DNA from: Fragilariopsis cylindrus CCMP1102
Taxonomy: Eukaryota; Bacillariophyta; Bacillariophyceae; Bacillariales; Bacillariaceae
Length of the DNA stretch: 64,000 bases
NCBI GenBank assembly: GCA_900095095.1
Contig: FMBT01000431.1
Coordinates: 1 to 64,000, forward strand
Reading direction: 5' to 3'
Positions 29,479 through 39,980 of the stretch are shown one piece after another (position 1 is the stretch's first letter; each line of letters starts with the position of its first letter). The translations under genes and the position numbers were made by a program. The notes under the pieces were generated by a model. That model searched no databases and was not told the origin of the DNA. It saw only the letters and a program-made list of their open reading frames with translations.

Positions 29479-32400
29479 TTATAAGGTAAAAATTCCTTTT
29501 GTAGCAACTTGATCGTTATCGTTCCTACTAGTGGCAATGTTATTTACAGCATTGCCATCAGAGGTAAACTGATTCCCCCCAAATATTGATCTTGCAACCG
29601 ATTGATCTTCTGGAAGTGATGACGATGAGTCAAAATGGATTGGTAAGGCCGGAGACTGAAAGTCCATACCAAGCGAAGTACTTAATTCAAAACTAAATTG
29701 TTGTACATCCGACAGTGAATTCAAAAGACCACCTATCTGCTGCCACGATTCTCGATGTTGTAATAGGATAAAGTATTCTACATAACCCAAATCTGCTGCT
29801 ATTTTACTCAACCGGAATGCAAGTGGACATAACCATTGTCGTGGCTTGGATCGGACATAATGAAATAATTGATTTTTGAATTCCTCGATTGTTTCAGGTT
29901 TCACACTAACACCAAATTTCATATAAAATTGAAGTTGTGCTCGAGGAGAACGAGCGCTATTAATTATTCGTAAATTAGCCATTGCACCGTTGTTAATGGT
30001 CGCTACCTCTAAGGATGAGCCATAACAAAGCGTTGTGTGATACCTACACAATTGTACCAATAACAACCATTAAATCAAAATGGTGCGCAAAAACGGTAAG
30101 AAAATAGGATGTGTTAGAACATTCGTTCACCAATAATATCTATATATGACCATGACAATCAAACAATCAAATTGCTTCGTGAACGCCATTATTTGTCTTA
30201 CAATGTTAAATCCGTAACGGTCCAACCTGGACTTCCAGTGCCAGCTGCATCAGCAGTTACATAACTCATGGCGATGCGGTCGCCTATTTCGATGGTTTTT
30301 TCAGGAAAGTAAATTGGTGTGAGACGAGTTCCACGAACCATCAAATTTAAAAAAGGAAATAGAAGAACCACTTATTTAGAAACGATACATCCAGCAATAC
30401 CTAACTCACCAATATCATATGGCCGTTGTAACAAAATAAATAATAGACCCTTAATTACATCGGATGAAGCTCCACCGATGCAGAAAGAAAGGGATATAAT
30501 AAGTGTCCCCAACCCCAAAAAGAGCGCGGACAAATCAACTCCAACAGCAACCAATGCAAGGATGAAAATAGCAGTATAAAATAAAAAATCAATCAGCTTT
30601 TCCGCTGCAGCATTCATTATTACTTCATTGGCAACACTCGCACGTAGCTTACGAATTTCTTTGTAGACAGAATCGACGGATTTACAAAAATCAATAAGGG
30701 AAATATCTCCATCACGTGTCGGTCGGTAAAGTTTCATTAGCTGTTTCACTTGATCGGTATCCAATTCTCCTGTTTCATCAATTGCAATTAAAGCAATCGT
30801 ATGGAATTTAAGTGTAGTCAACGCATCATCAGTTGTGCTTTCATCAGAGGAGGAGGAGGAAGAACTACTACTCTTCGGAGATGTAATTACTTCTTTAATG
30901 GAAGGTACACGGTTTTGGACCTTCAGCAAATTTGAATATATACGCTGTGAGCATTCTACAGAATCGTATCTTGTTGGGCAGTAACCAAAGTATTGGCCAA
31001 AGGGATGGTCAGAGTTCAATACTCCAAGCGAAGAACCGAACTGAACGATTGCGCTTAATGAAGGTATTTCCTTACGTTTACCAGCTAATTCGATATCTTC
31101 CCATTCTCCTAGCATTTCAGTGATTTTATTAGTACTTCCATCTGCAAAGCTACCAAGATGCAGGCCTGTTAAGAGCTCATTCATATCACCGTGCGCTGGT
31201 TGGCGACCATCATTGTTCTCGACGTCATCGCTCGTGTCTGGGGCAGCTGCTGCATTCGTTTCGTTCGTTTCATTGTCTAATCCGCGAGCATTGTTGGCAG
31301 TATCATCGTCATTTATATTGTATAGATTATGCTGTAGCCAAAAGTCAATTTCAAGGGTATCTTCAATAATAGTTTTCCTTTTTCTTCCGGCATGTTCTGC
31401 ATCCTTACCGAGTTTTTTATTCAGCTCTGATAAGCGTGCCAGTTTCGATACTCGTAACATTTGCTTCAACACACTTGTTAAACGATCGGCATATCGATGG
31501 TAGCTATTCTGGCCGAATCGTAAACCAATTAAGAATCGCTTCGCCGCCATTGCAGCTCCCGTGCCTACCATAAGATAGAGAACCCTTGTATAATGTTTGT
31601 TGTTCGTGAAAAAACCGGAGTGATTTTCGCCGTTGAAGATACCTAATGGTATATAGAACATCCAATGGCGGACAAATTGGCTTGTACCTTGTAGAAATAC
31701 CAAATTAAGAATTCCCCAAAATATAAGTAACAATGGTATCCCCCGGGCTTGGATTATAAATAATCGAGCCATTGGTTTTACAATCTTAAACTTTATTCCG
31801 GGTTCTTGATAATACGTTATTACTAACCATTCAATTGCTAAGGCTACTGAAAAGGTAATAACTTGTCTCACACCAAAAAACAAAACTATCCAGGAATACG
31901 AAGGTCGTGAGAAGATACTTGAGATACTTAAGTCGGGATCGATCTCGGCTTCTTTTTCGTTTCTGTTGCTTACTACGTCCTTTCTGGTTTCAAATTGTGG
32001 ATGATCAAAGGCGTAAAATAACAAGAATGCAACAAATGTCGCAGGTAAGATCATGTACAACATAAACCCTCGAGCATATCGGAGTATATTTGTTCGATTT
32101 GAATGAATTATGCGTTTAATCTCCTGCATGTTTTGCCAATGATCATTATTCTGTAACTTTTTTTTGCGTCTCGACGAGGAACGGGGACTTAAACTTCCTC
32201 CTTCGCCTCCTTCTCCTTCTTGTTGTTGCTCCTCTAAGTCGGCGATATCTGTTTCGGCGATGTTCTCAAGCATTTGATTCGCGGTGTTCGCAAATTTTTC
32301 TGCCTGTGTTAGAGGTCTAAGTTCTTCTTCAACTTCTATATTGGTAGTGCCATCCACGTTCTCACTGGGAGTATCATTATTTTCATTGTCGATATTACTA

Positions 32401-33080
32401 GGAACGAGATTGACCATAGACTGCTGTGGTCTCAAACTGTTGGTCAAATCAAATAACTCTTCCTCTATCGTCTTTGGTTTTGAGCTGCTTTTAGATTTGA
32501 TGGATACAGTTTTGTTATTAAGACGGCTTGGATTCGTTATTCCACTCGAATTTGAAATACTACTATCTTGTGTTTTCTGACGTCGATGCTGACGTTGTTG
32601 TTTTTGTCGTTTTTCTTCTTGCATGGATTCGACTATAACATCAGGTAACGACGTACCTTTGCTGAAAGTAGACCTCCTGCTACTAGTCATCAAATTACTA
32701 TCATCATCGTCTTCGTCGTCTTCTTCTTCTTCGCCATCACGAATAAAATCCAAAATGGAAGGGTCGTTCTGTTCGATTTTATCCATTACAAAACTTTCCT
32801 CTTGGGATTCTTGTGGAACGGCATTTTGTATGTCGCGAAGAGTTACAATATCGTTAGCTTTAGAATCAGAATCAACAATAGAAGCTGTAATAGGTTTCCA
32901 TGACAATGACGATCCCGATGATGGCAAAGACGATGAAACTGCATCGTCTTTTAACATTTCGTTAATTGATGATGTATCGTCAGTTGCAGAGGAAGGAGAT
33001 ACCTGTACCTGTACGGTTGATACCTCGTTTCTTCCATCGACGGTGTCGATACTAGTAATATCTTTCTCAATTTCCTGCAT
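29479..33080 (-). CDS. MscS-family mechanosensitive channel (MSL-like), three exons
   Basis: Exons in reading order 33080-30410, 30283-30202 and 30043-29479; introns of 126 and 158 nt have GTGAGT/AG and GTAAGA/AG ends and keep the frame. 1,105 residues. Polar Ser/Asp/Glu N-terminus (about 1-330), then four or five membrane segments (about 340-560), a cytoplasmic loop with a degenerate EF-hand-like stretch (LYRPTRDGDISLIDFCKSVD), a final hydrophobic pair, and the pore helix FLGLGTLIISLSFCIGGASS. Next come RPYDIGDRIAMSYV and the beta domain GSPGWTVTDLTLYHTTL across both splice sites. This is the eukaryotic MSL layout: a channel that opens under membrane tension and releases ions. Plasma membrane or ER is likely since no plastid signal is seen. 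Confidence 0.9.
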
Positions 33081-34104
33081 TTTTTGTGAATGAATTGTTT
33101 TTATGATCCTCTAGTGTACCGTAATCAGTATGTACAGTAAGTAAGTAAAAGCAATATGTGTATCCATTCTTTATTGTTGTGAGTGAACGTAACGTGCACG
33201 TGCAAGAAGGAATGATTCTGCTTTTGAATCTCATCTTTTGTAGGAATTCAAATTGAAACTGCGTTAGAAAACGCCGTGGACCGGTGGATGCGCGCGATGC
33301 TTTGTGGACCGGTGGAGGCGCGCCTTGAGTGCTTTCACATAAGGGACCTCACACATATATCTTTGAGTCGTACATTGACGAACAAAAAAGGGCGGAGTTT
33401 AAAAAAAACCCTTCGAAGCAAGTAAAAATAAATATAGATACTTGTATATGTGTGATACTGTAGTCTGATCCAGGACCAGTAGAGAGGATGGATGCAACAA
33501 GAATGACATCATGTCATTCATGTTGGAGGGTTTATCTATCAATGTGCGTGAGATGTATTGGACTCTTCCTGGTGTATAGTATCCAAGGAAAATGCTGCAC
33601 CTGCCCACGGCGTTTGGAATCTTGGTCCACATATTCAGAATCTCAGTAGCTTTTTATGTCGATTGACTAGCGATTTCTACCCTTAAAAGTCTGTGACTAA
33701 ATACGTGATGTGGTCGTTTGAAAATTGACCATTAATTCCATTATCTAATCTGTTTCCGATCAGTTTTTCGAAGCTGACTACGCCAGTTCTTCAACGACTT
33801 TTCATTGACACAGGAAATTACTGGTTCAACAAGAACAGTATCCAAGAGCTAGGACAGAAATCTTAAGTCTGGTGTCCTGACTTGATCAAGATAGACTCTG
33901 ATGTGTCAGATGCACCCAATACTGGCATCGCCAACCTCGAAGTCACAGCGATTAGGTTGTTACTGTCAAAATAATTCCAATTGCAATGCACTCAGTTCAT
34001 TTGTGCACGATGTGTTGCTAGGAAAATTCCCATGCCTTCACTCAATCTGTGGTAAGCTTGTAGAATAATACAGTTGCTACTATTGCCCGACAGCTGTCTT
34101 TGAA
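33081..34104. promoter_or_regulatory. Upstream region of MscS gene and spacer
   Basis: Holds two 20-bp GC-rich direct repeats (next entry). From about 33760 to 34060 plus-strand frames read like degraded protein (DTGNYWFNKNSIQELGQKS, then DLIKIDSDVSDAPNTGIANL) with several stops; family unknown. Confidence 0.35.
33276..33323. repeat. Two GC-rich 20-bp direct repeats upstream of the MscS gene
   Basis: GTGGACCGGTGGAKGCGCGC occurs at 33276-33295 and 33304-33323 (period 28). It stands out as GC-rich in AT-rich DNA about 200-240 bp upstream of the start codon, so it may be a protein-binding site pair. Confidence 0.6.
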
Positions 34105-34455
34105 TTGGTACAAGGCGATCTTACAACTGATTACACCAGCGCTTACAACTACTACTACTGCTGCTGCTGCTGCTACTACTACTACTATTGGTACCAGAGC
34201 GTTGTGGCTTTTTATCTTAGAAACCCGGAGAATGCCTTCTCTTCTCTATGGACCTCCCAGTGGGCATTCAAATGGGAGATGCGTATGAGACAAAATCCAG
34301 ACTGGAGAGCAAGATATGCTTTTAGCGACGATGCCAAATATGATAAGATTCTACTGTTGAACCCATTCCATCGTAAAGAGGATGTAATGTTCCAGTTGCT
34401 CCGATCATACGTCGTAAAAGATCATCCTTTGTCTCCTCCAAACCGCACTGAATAA
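34105..34455 (+). CDS. Exon-like open frame of unknown function, no start codon
   Basis: The open frame has no ATG at its start. Its first part crosses a CTG/CTA trinucleotide run (Tyr and Cys homopolymers). The later part reads like true protein: VVAFYLRNPENAFSSLWTSQ, WEMRMRQNPDWRARYAF, DKILLLNPFHRKEDVMFQLL. It may be the last exon of a gene starting in the degraded stretch at 33.8 kb, or a pseudogene. I do not recognise the family. Confidence 0.3.
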   Translation: MVQGDLTTDYTSAYNYYYCCCCCYYYYYWYQSVVAFYLRNPENAFSSLWTSQWAFKWEMRMRQNPDWRARYAFSDDAKYDKILLLNPFHRKEDVMFQLLRSYVVKDHPLSPPNRTE

Positions 34456-34837
34456 CAGTAATACAGACAGGTAGAGCAACGCCCCGGTAGTTGGTCTACT
34501 GTCCACCATCTTCCTCGAACTATTGTTTGTATATAATGTTATGTAGTATACAAAGTGGAATTGGATAGCTCCGGTAATAGACTGCATTGGGCGCTAGTTT
34601 GATTGTGATCACTAGTAGAATACTATCAGTTAGATCTGATGGTTACTATCCTTTTAAGTAAATATTAAGATAACATCTTGTCTTGCACGCTCTAGTCCCT
34701 ACTGCTATGCTATGCTTTACTATACTATACTGTAGTCGTTGTTGATAATTTCAACTTTTACATTGTTTAATTTATTATTTATTCTTCATTTTCTCCATTT
34801 CTATTGGTATAAAATGTTGTTTAATTCATATTATTCA
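34456..34837. other. Convergent spacer, nothing recognised
   Basis: 382 AT-rich bases between 3' ends; no gene or repeat seen. Confidence 0.4.
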
Positions 34838-36034
34838 TTAACCGTCAATGGCAAGTCCGTATCCGAATTTCATTTCATCCTTCATATGATCTAATTCAGC
34901 ACTTAGACTCAGTCTTGGTTGGCCTGGTTCTTTTCCTAACGTAGTTTCAAAGACACTTTGCATTTTAGCATTCCCATCCACCGTGACATGTAATTTGGAA
35001 CGATTAAATTTAAATTCAGCACCTAGTACCACATGAGATGCCAATGACATCGGATCACAGGATAATTCGGCACCTAACGTCACACGTTTCGGTGTCACAA
35101 TCTTTTTGTAATTTAATGTTAATGGGAATTGACTGGGCCCACTTGGTGCGTATTGGACACAAATCGCCGAATTTGGAGGAGTTGACGGTGTCGCAGGAGT
35201 ATCCGCCGCGGCGGCTGCCGCCGCCGCTATCGTTGTATCGGTATTATTACTACTACCACCACCAAATGCATATTTTAATAAATAATTACTCATCATATTA
35301 CCATTCGCGGCTACGTACATACCTTCACCACCCATACTAAATCGTGAAGTAATACCCTGATGGAAGGCACAACCATACACTGGACCACCACCCATACTAC
35401 CATATTTTACATTACCCGACCATGACATACCATTCAAATCAACATCGACCAAACATTGATCATTTTGTCCTTCATTCGAGAGTCCTAATTGGAGTTTCGC
35501 CACCGCCATACCACCCAATAATGATTTATGGATCCGTCCATCCACACTTAAAGCGGATGGATCGATTCGTGCAAATACTAAGGATGATTCGTCTGCCACC
35601 TGCGCCAGCCATGTATAGGTACGTTTCCGTCCATCGGGTAACATATTCGTACCAAGCCAAAAGGAATGTACCACCGCCAAATAGGGACTTAATTGTTTAT
35701 TAATATCACATCGAAAGCCATCATGTGTATCCAGCACGACGAGTCGTTTTAAATCAGACGACGCACCTTCATACGGACCAGGATTAATCATCACAGCAGC
35801 GGCAGCGGCAGCACGTGCAATGGAATCATTATCATTTTCAGAAGTAGCAGCGGATGGTGGTGGCGGCGGTGGTGCAGCAGCGGAAGCATCCGAAGAAGAA
35901 GTAGGAGGAGGCGGTGGCGCTGGTGGGCTATTTTTATTATCACCATCGCATCGAGTTGTGGGTGTTTGTAACAAGGAAATTGGTACTGACGAAAAGCCAC
36001 TCCCCGTCGTAGGTTTGGATCCACTAGCTCCCAT
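34838..36034 (-). CDS. TOM40: Mitochondrial import pore TOM40
   Basis: 398 residues, one exon, intact. The N-terminal 95 residues are Pro/Ala/Asp rich and disordered. Then the porin domain begins: NPGPYEGASSDLKRLVVLDT, a first strand typical of Tom40, followed by alternating beta strands (LVDVDLNGMSWSGNVKYGSM, GPVYGCAFHQGITSRFSMGG, LTLNYKKIVTPKRVTLGAEL, SHVVLGAEFKF). The C-terminus MKFGYGLAIDG fits the beta-signal that directs insertion into the outer membrane. Tom40 is the translocation channel of the TOM complex for nearly all nuclear-encoded mitochondrial proteins. An Ala/Thr run (about 258-280) is inserted in one loop. VDAC, the sister porin, is less likely because of the strand motifs and the long N-terminus. 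Confidence 0.85.
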   Translation of the reverse strand: MGASGSKPTTGSGFSSVPISLLQTPTTRCDGDNKNSPPAPPPPPTSSSDASAAAPPPPPPSAATSENDNDSIARAAAAAAVMINPGPYEGASSDLKRLVVLDTHDGFRCDINKQLSPYLAVVHSFWLGTNMLPDGRKRTYTWLAQVADESSLVFARIDPSALSVDGRIHKSLLGGMAVAKLQLGLSNEGQNDQCLVDVDLNGMSWSGNVKYGSMGGGPVYGCAFHQGITSRFSMGGEGMYVAANGNMMSNYLLKYAFGGGSSNNTDTTIAAAAAAAADTPATPSTPPNSAICVQYAPSGPSQFPLTLNYKKIVTPKRVTLGAELSCDPMSLASHVVLGAEFKFNRSKLHVTVDGNAKMQSVFETTLGKEPGQPRLSLSAELDHMKDEMKFGYGLAIDG

Positions 36035-37333
36035 AATGCTGGTATTTGTATTTATATTTGTATTTATATTTATACCTGCGTGTTTGTGCTTGGGCGGTTT
36101 TTACTCTCCTTTGATCGTTGTTGTGCTTGTTGTGATCTCTGTTGATCCGATTTTGGCTTATATGTTACAGTATTGGTTGTCACGACGACTCGACTCACGC
36201 AATTTGATATACTACAGTATGTCTTGTTGTTTCTTCTGTTGTCGTCGTTGGCATTAAATTAATTATTTCTTTGGATTGTTCGATGTGAATGAATGAATTG
36301 AATGTGGCTTGCCAACACAGTCAACTGAACAACAACAAAAAAAGCAAAACGACGAATTTATGAGGTGTGTTGACGGACAGAAAACAATTCTAATGCGGTC
36401 TGGTGGTCGCTCGTCAAATAAGTGATAAACTGAATAGTTATAATATACATAAGACTATACAAAAAAGTCTCATGGCATGCACCAATTGTATGCAACCTTA
36501 CAGAGAGATGCACGACTTTGACAAATAGCTATCCTGTTTTCAGAGCTAAGGAGAAGTTTGACACGCCATTGTTCATCTCCCTGCGCTCTCCACACCATAC
36601 AGTACAGGGGACTGTCGGAACATGCATGCCTTCCCCTTCTTCTCTGTCTTAGATCTCACTTTTTCTGATACCATTGTTTTCTTTTTTAAGTTTATTGCCT
36701 TGTGTATACTGAATTGATTGACCAATCAGCTGTGTTCAAAATATCAAAAGATAATAAAACAATACCATACCTCCAGGATGACAAGACAAACAAATTGCTG
36801 TGCTGCTGAGTGAGACAAGAAGACCACATCACACCCCAAGACCTCTTGTACTTTCAACATAGTAAGACAAGCCTAGGGGCAATAAATTTGATATCGAGCA
36901 TGGTTAATTTAGATTTATTGATTCAATCAATTATTCGTAATACCTGAAATAATGCTAGCTAATGGCAATAATACAGTAGTAATCAATCTCTTTTTGTGTG
37001 TAAGAAAGTGGGGGTCGCAACACCAGATCACCTCCCCGTTTATTTCACTAAAAATGGCTTCGTAACTATCTTATTTAGATGCAACCCCCTGAAGTCTACC
37101 CCCTTTCTAATCGAAGATACTTCAATACGTACTTTGTTGTGTATGAATAATAAATACACGATTTTTATTTTATTTTTGTGAATTGTGAATTCTTTCCTTC
37201 TTATCGAGAGATGTGTCAGAAGGACATCCGATACTACCGTTTTACACGACAGCATACATTACTATCTACCTGACACTGTACCACTTTGTTTTAACACAGC
37301 ACGTAAATATCAAATCTACTATACTCCAACATC
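36035..37333. promoter_or_regulatory. Divergent intergenic region (TOM40 / lumen repeat protein)
   Basis: 1.3 kb with no coding frame of note. A T/A-rich repeat (ATTTGTATTT) sits at 36045-36074, in the TOM40 leader. The rest should include the promoter of the plastid gene. Nothing else recognised. Confidence 0.4.
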
Positions 37334-38170
37334 ATGCGTTTTTCAGCTATTGTTATCCTTGCTTCGTGTTCGTCGGTGGCGGCATTTTCGCCCGTCTCTG
37401 CACCGTCCCGCAGCAGCAGCACTCAGTTGCAAGCCGAAAACTCCAGCCGTAGAGACGCTATGGGAGTGATCGGAGCTTCCCTCGGTGCCGCCCTTATGTT
37501 TCCACAAGCAAGTAACGCCAATATCAATCCTGCCTCAGAGAATTTCAAAGGACGTCCAAAAGGCAAGGGTCAATTCATTCCAGGTAAGGGAATGCATTCA
37601 CACGAAGAATTTGATGGTCTTATGGCTAATATCAATCCTGCCTCAGCGAATTTCAAAGGACGTCCACAAAGCAAGGGTCAATTCATTCCAGGTAAAGGAA
37701 TGCATTCACACGAAGATTTCGATGGTCTAATGGCTAATATCAATCCTGCCTCAGCGAATTTTAAAGGGCGTCCGCAAAGTAAGGGTCAATTCATTCCAGG
37801 TAAAGGAATGCATTCCCACGAAGAATTCGATGGTCTTATGGCTAATATCAATCCTGCCTCAGAGAATTTTAAAGGGCGTCCAAAAGGCAAGGGTCAATTC
37901 ATTCCAGGCAAAGGAATGCATTCGCACGAAGAATTCAATGGTCTAATGGCTAATATTAATCCTGCCTCAGAGAATTTCAAAGGACGTCCAAAGGGCAAGG
38001 GTCAATTCATTCCAGGCAAAGGAATGCATTCGCACGAAGAATTCAACGGTCTAATGGCTAATATTAATCCTGCCTCAGAGAATTTCAAAGGACGTCCAAA
38101 GGGCAAGGGTCAATTCATTCCTGGCAAAGGAATGCACTTGAAGGACACATTTGAAGAATTGCTATCATAG
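37334..38170 (+). CDS. Predicted thylakoid-lumen protein built of six 36-residue repeats
   Basis: 278 residues, intact. Residues 1-18 form a signal peptide ending at SVAAFSP, a textbook ASAFAP plastid motif. Residues about 37-62 carry a twin-Arg plus hydrophobic stretch ending QASNA (SRRDAMGVIGASLGAALM), a Tat lumen signal. The whole mature protein is six tandem repeats of 36 residues: NINPASENFKGRPKGKGQF, then IPGKGMHSHEEFDGLMA; the last repeat ends in LKDTFEELLS. Units differ by only 1-3 residues. The repeat is rich in Lys and Gly, so the mature protein is basic and probably extended. I recall similar NPA-x-FKG/PGKGM-type proteins in diatoms but no function. A lumenal or photosystem-associated role is inferred only from targeting. 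Confidence 0.8.
   Translation: MRFSAIVILASCSSVAAFSPVSAPSRSSSTQLQAENSSRRDAMGVIGASLGAALMFPQASNANINPASENFKGRPKGKGQFIPGKGMHSHEEFDGLMANINPASANFKGRPQSKGQFIPGKGMHSHEDFDGLMANINPASANFKGRPQSKGQFIPGKGMHSHEEFDGLMANINPASENFKGRPKGKGQFIPGKGMHSHEEFNGLMANINPASENFKGRPKGKGQFIPGKGMHSHEEFNGLMANINPASENFKGRPKGKGQFIPGKGMHLKDTFEELLS
37520..38167 (+). repeat. Six 108-bp coding tandem repeats
   Basis: Units start at 37520, 37628, 37736, 37844, 37952 and 38060, exactly 108 bp apart. Neighbouring units are nearly identical even at synonymous sites, and units 5 and 6 are closest, suggesting recent expansion or gene conversion. Confidence 0.95.
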
Positions 38171-38533
38171 AGTGTTTTTTAGTCTTCTCAACAACAAACA
38201 AAATGCCCATATATTTTATCTCCTTGCTAGTAATCGTGTATTTAGCAGCTGCGTTTTTGAGCAAAAATTAAGTTTTGGGTCGCAGCTAGTAGCATACCGT
38301 ATTGAAAGCAAGTAATAAACCAAAACAAAAAGTACATAAATAATTAAAAATCATAAATAAATTAAATTTTAAGCGTTTGAATTGAATTGAATTGAATTGA
38401 ACTGAATCTAATATAAATAGAATGAATTTTCATAATAGAAAACGTAGTCCCTGTATGAACTGTACCTAAGGATATTACTAACTTGAACTAAACTAATATT
38501 CCATCACATCACATCGCATCGCATCACATCACA
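38171..38533. other. Convergent spacer with simple repeats
   Basis: Contains GAATT repeats (38379-38402) and CATCA/CATCG repeats (38502-38537) that reach the end of the next gene. No gene seen. Confidence 0.5.
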
Positions 38534-39838
38534 TCACATTCCATAACTTAATTTGACATTATCTTTAACAACGTCTTCTTCTTCTGAATCCATTTTGTTT
38601 CTAGACTGCTGCTGCTGCTCTTGCTGCTGCTCTTCTTGCTGAGCGCCACGATCAATTAAATATTGAGCTGTATACAGAGAATGATCCTTTGTTAAAAATT
38701 GATATACTTGTTGCAATGTAGTTTTTTCTTTGACGAGTTGATCAATATGGACTGAACTTTGATGTTCACGTTGTTTTCTTGCTGTAATTGCTTCCGAGGA
38801 TAAACCAATATTTGGTGATTGTAGAAAATATAATTCATACTTACTGCTGCTGCTACCTTCGTCGTTGTTGTCAAGAGAATAGATCCAACTAAATATTTTT
38901 TGTGTTCGTTCCATATGGAATTCATTTGTGATTATCAACAGATTATTCCAATTTTTCATTATATCAGTATGTGATGTTCTTGCATAAAATGCATTCCCAA
39001 TTGTATCATAGGATGTTGTTTCAACATATATTTCTGGTGGATAATTCGAATTCAAATTTGAATTATCCTCTTCTACTTCTTCTAATTCTTGCATTTTAGA
39101 TAATATATATGAAGCACATGCCGTACTTTCCCAAATTGGTAACCCATCAAGTGATAATAATTGTGATAAATGTGCTGTACCAGCTGATAAACATAGTATA
39201 GCGAGCTCATTATCAGTAGTAGTGGTATTTTTTCTTATATTACTTCTTGATATATCGCCACTTGTTCTACTTCTTCTTCTTCTGGATATAATTTCAATTG
39301 CATCGTCACAACGTTTTTCAACATATAACGGTGGATGATGAATTGATTTTGGTTTACCACCACCTAATACTAATATAACATCTAATTTATTTATTATATC
39401 AATTGGTATTTCATTTGGTGAATTATATAATAATGATACTACTGATTGGGATTGCTGTTGCTGTTGCTGTTGATCTTCGTTATTATTACGACTACTTCTT
39501 CTTGTACGACGCAGTTTATTACTAGAAGTAGTTTCATCAAGATAATGATTTGCAACGTGTAGTGACGACTTACTATTATTATTCGACGATGATAGTGTTG
39601 ACTTCGAGGATAGCGATAAACAGAATAATCCAATAACTACAAAAATAGCAGTGATAAATTTTACTGCAATTCGTTGAGCACCATAACAATGATGCTGATT
39701 CTTATTCTTATTCTCATTCTTATTCATGTTCTGGTTATCATCATCGTTATGCATGTCATCGTCGTTATTATCGGCCGTTAGTAATAACGCTTCCTGTAAT
39801 TGTCGTTGGTGACGTTGTTGACGTTGACCTAATACCAT
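38534..39838 (-). CDS. DUF218/YdcF-like membrane-anchored protein
   Basis: 434 residues from the first in-frame ATG at 39838 (the frame continues upstream only from a TTG). The N-terminus is acidic and Asn-rich, then one membrane segment (about residues 58-80). The DUF218 domain spans about 150-400: LDVILVLGGGKPKSI, LAILCLSAGTAHLSQLL, ESTACASYILSKM, YPPEIYVETTSYDTIGNAFY and LLIITNEFHMERTQKIFSWI. In bacteria DUF218 proteins (SanA, YdcF, ElyC) act in the cell envelope and YdcF binds S-adenosylmethionine; function in algae is unknown. The domain is interrupted by Ser/Glu/Gln runs. Gln-rich C-terminus. Family call firm, function open. Confidence 0.8.
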   Translation of the reverse strand: MVLGQRQQRHQRQLQEALLLTADNNDDDMHNDDDNQNMNKNENKNKNQHHCYGAQRIAVKFITAIFVVIGLFCLSLSSKSTLSSSNNNSKSSLHVANHYLDETTSSNKLRRTRRSSRNNNEDQQQQQQQSQSVVSLLYNSPNEIPIDIINKLDVILVLGGGKPKSIHHPPLYVEKRCDDAIEIISRRRRSRTSGDISRSNIRKNTTTTDNELAILCLSAGTAHLSQLLSLDGLPIWESTACASYILSKMQELEEVEEDNSNLNSNYPPEIYVETTSYDTIGNAFYARTSHTDIMKNWNNLLIITNEFHMERTQKIFSWIYSLDNNDEGSSSSKYELYFLQSPNIGLSSEAITARKQREHQSSVHIDQLVKEKTTLQQVYQFLTKDHSLYTAQYLIDRGAQQEEQQQEQQQQSRNKMDSEEEDVVKDNVKLSYGM

Positions 39839-39980
39839 TGTGATGGCAGCTATACTAATCGACTCGACTCGACTCGATTCCCTCTCCAATTGTCCTTACC
39901 GGTATTATTATTACAGATATATAATATTTTGAGATTTAAAATGTGGTTTTTTTTTTGGAAAATAAAATAAAAAATAAAAG
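39839..39980. promoter_or_regulatory. Upstream region of the DUF218 gene, including TSD
   Basis: 142 bases, very A-rich at the right end. The last nine bases (AAATAAAAG, 39972-39980) match the nine at 40649-40657 on the other side of the MITE-like element. Confidence 0.4.

Noticed and set aside
37520-38167. Regularly spaced 108-bp repeats considered as a CRISPR-like or satellite array
   Set aside because: The repeats are coding, in frame, with no unique spacers, and sit behind a clean plastid presequence.
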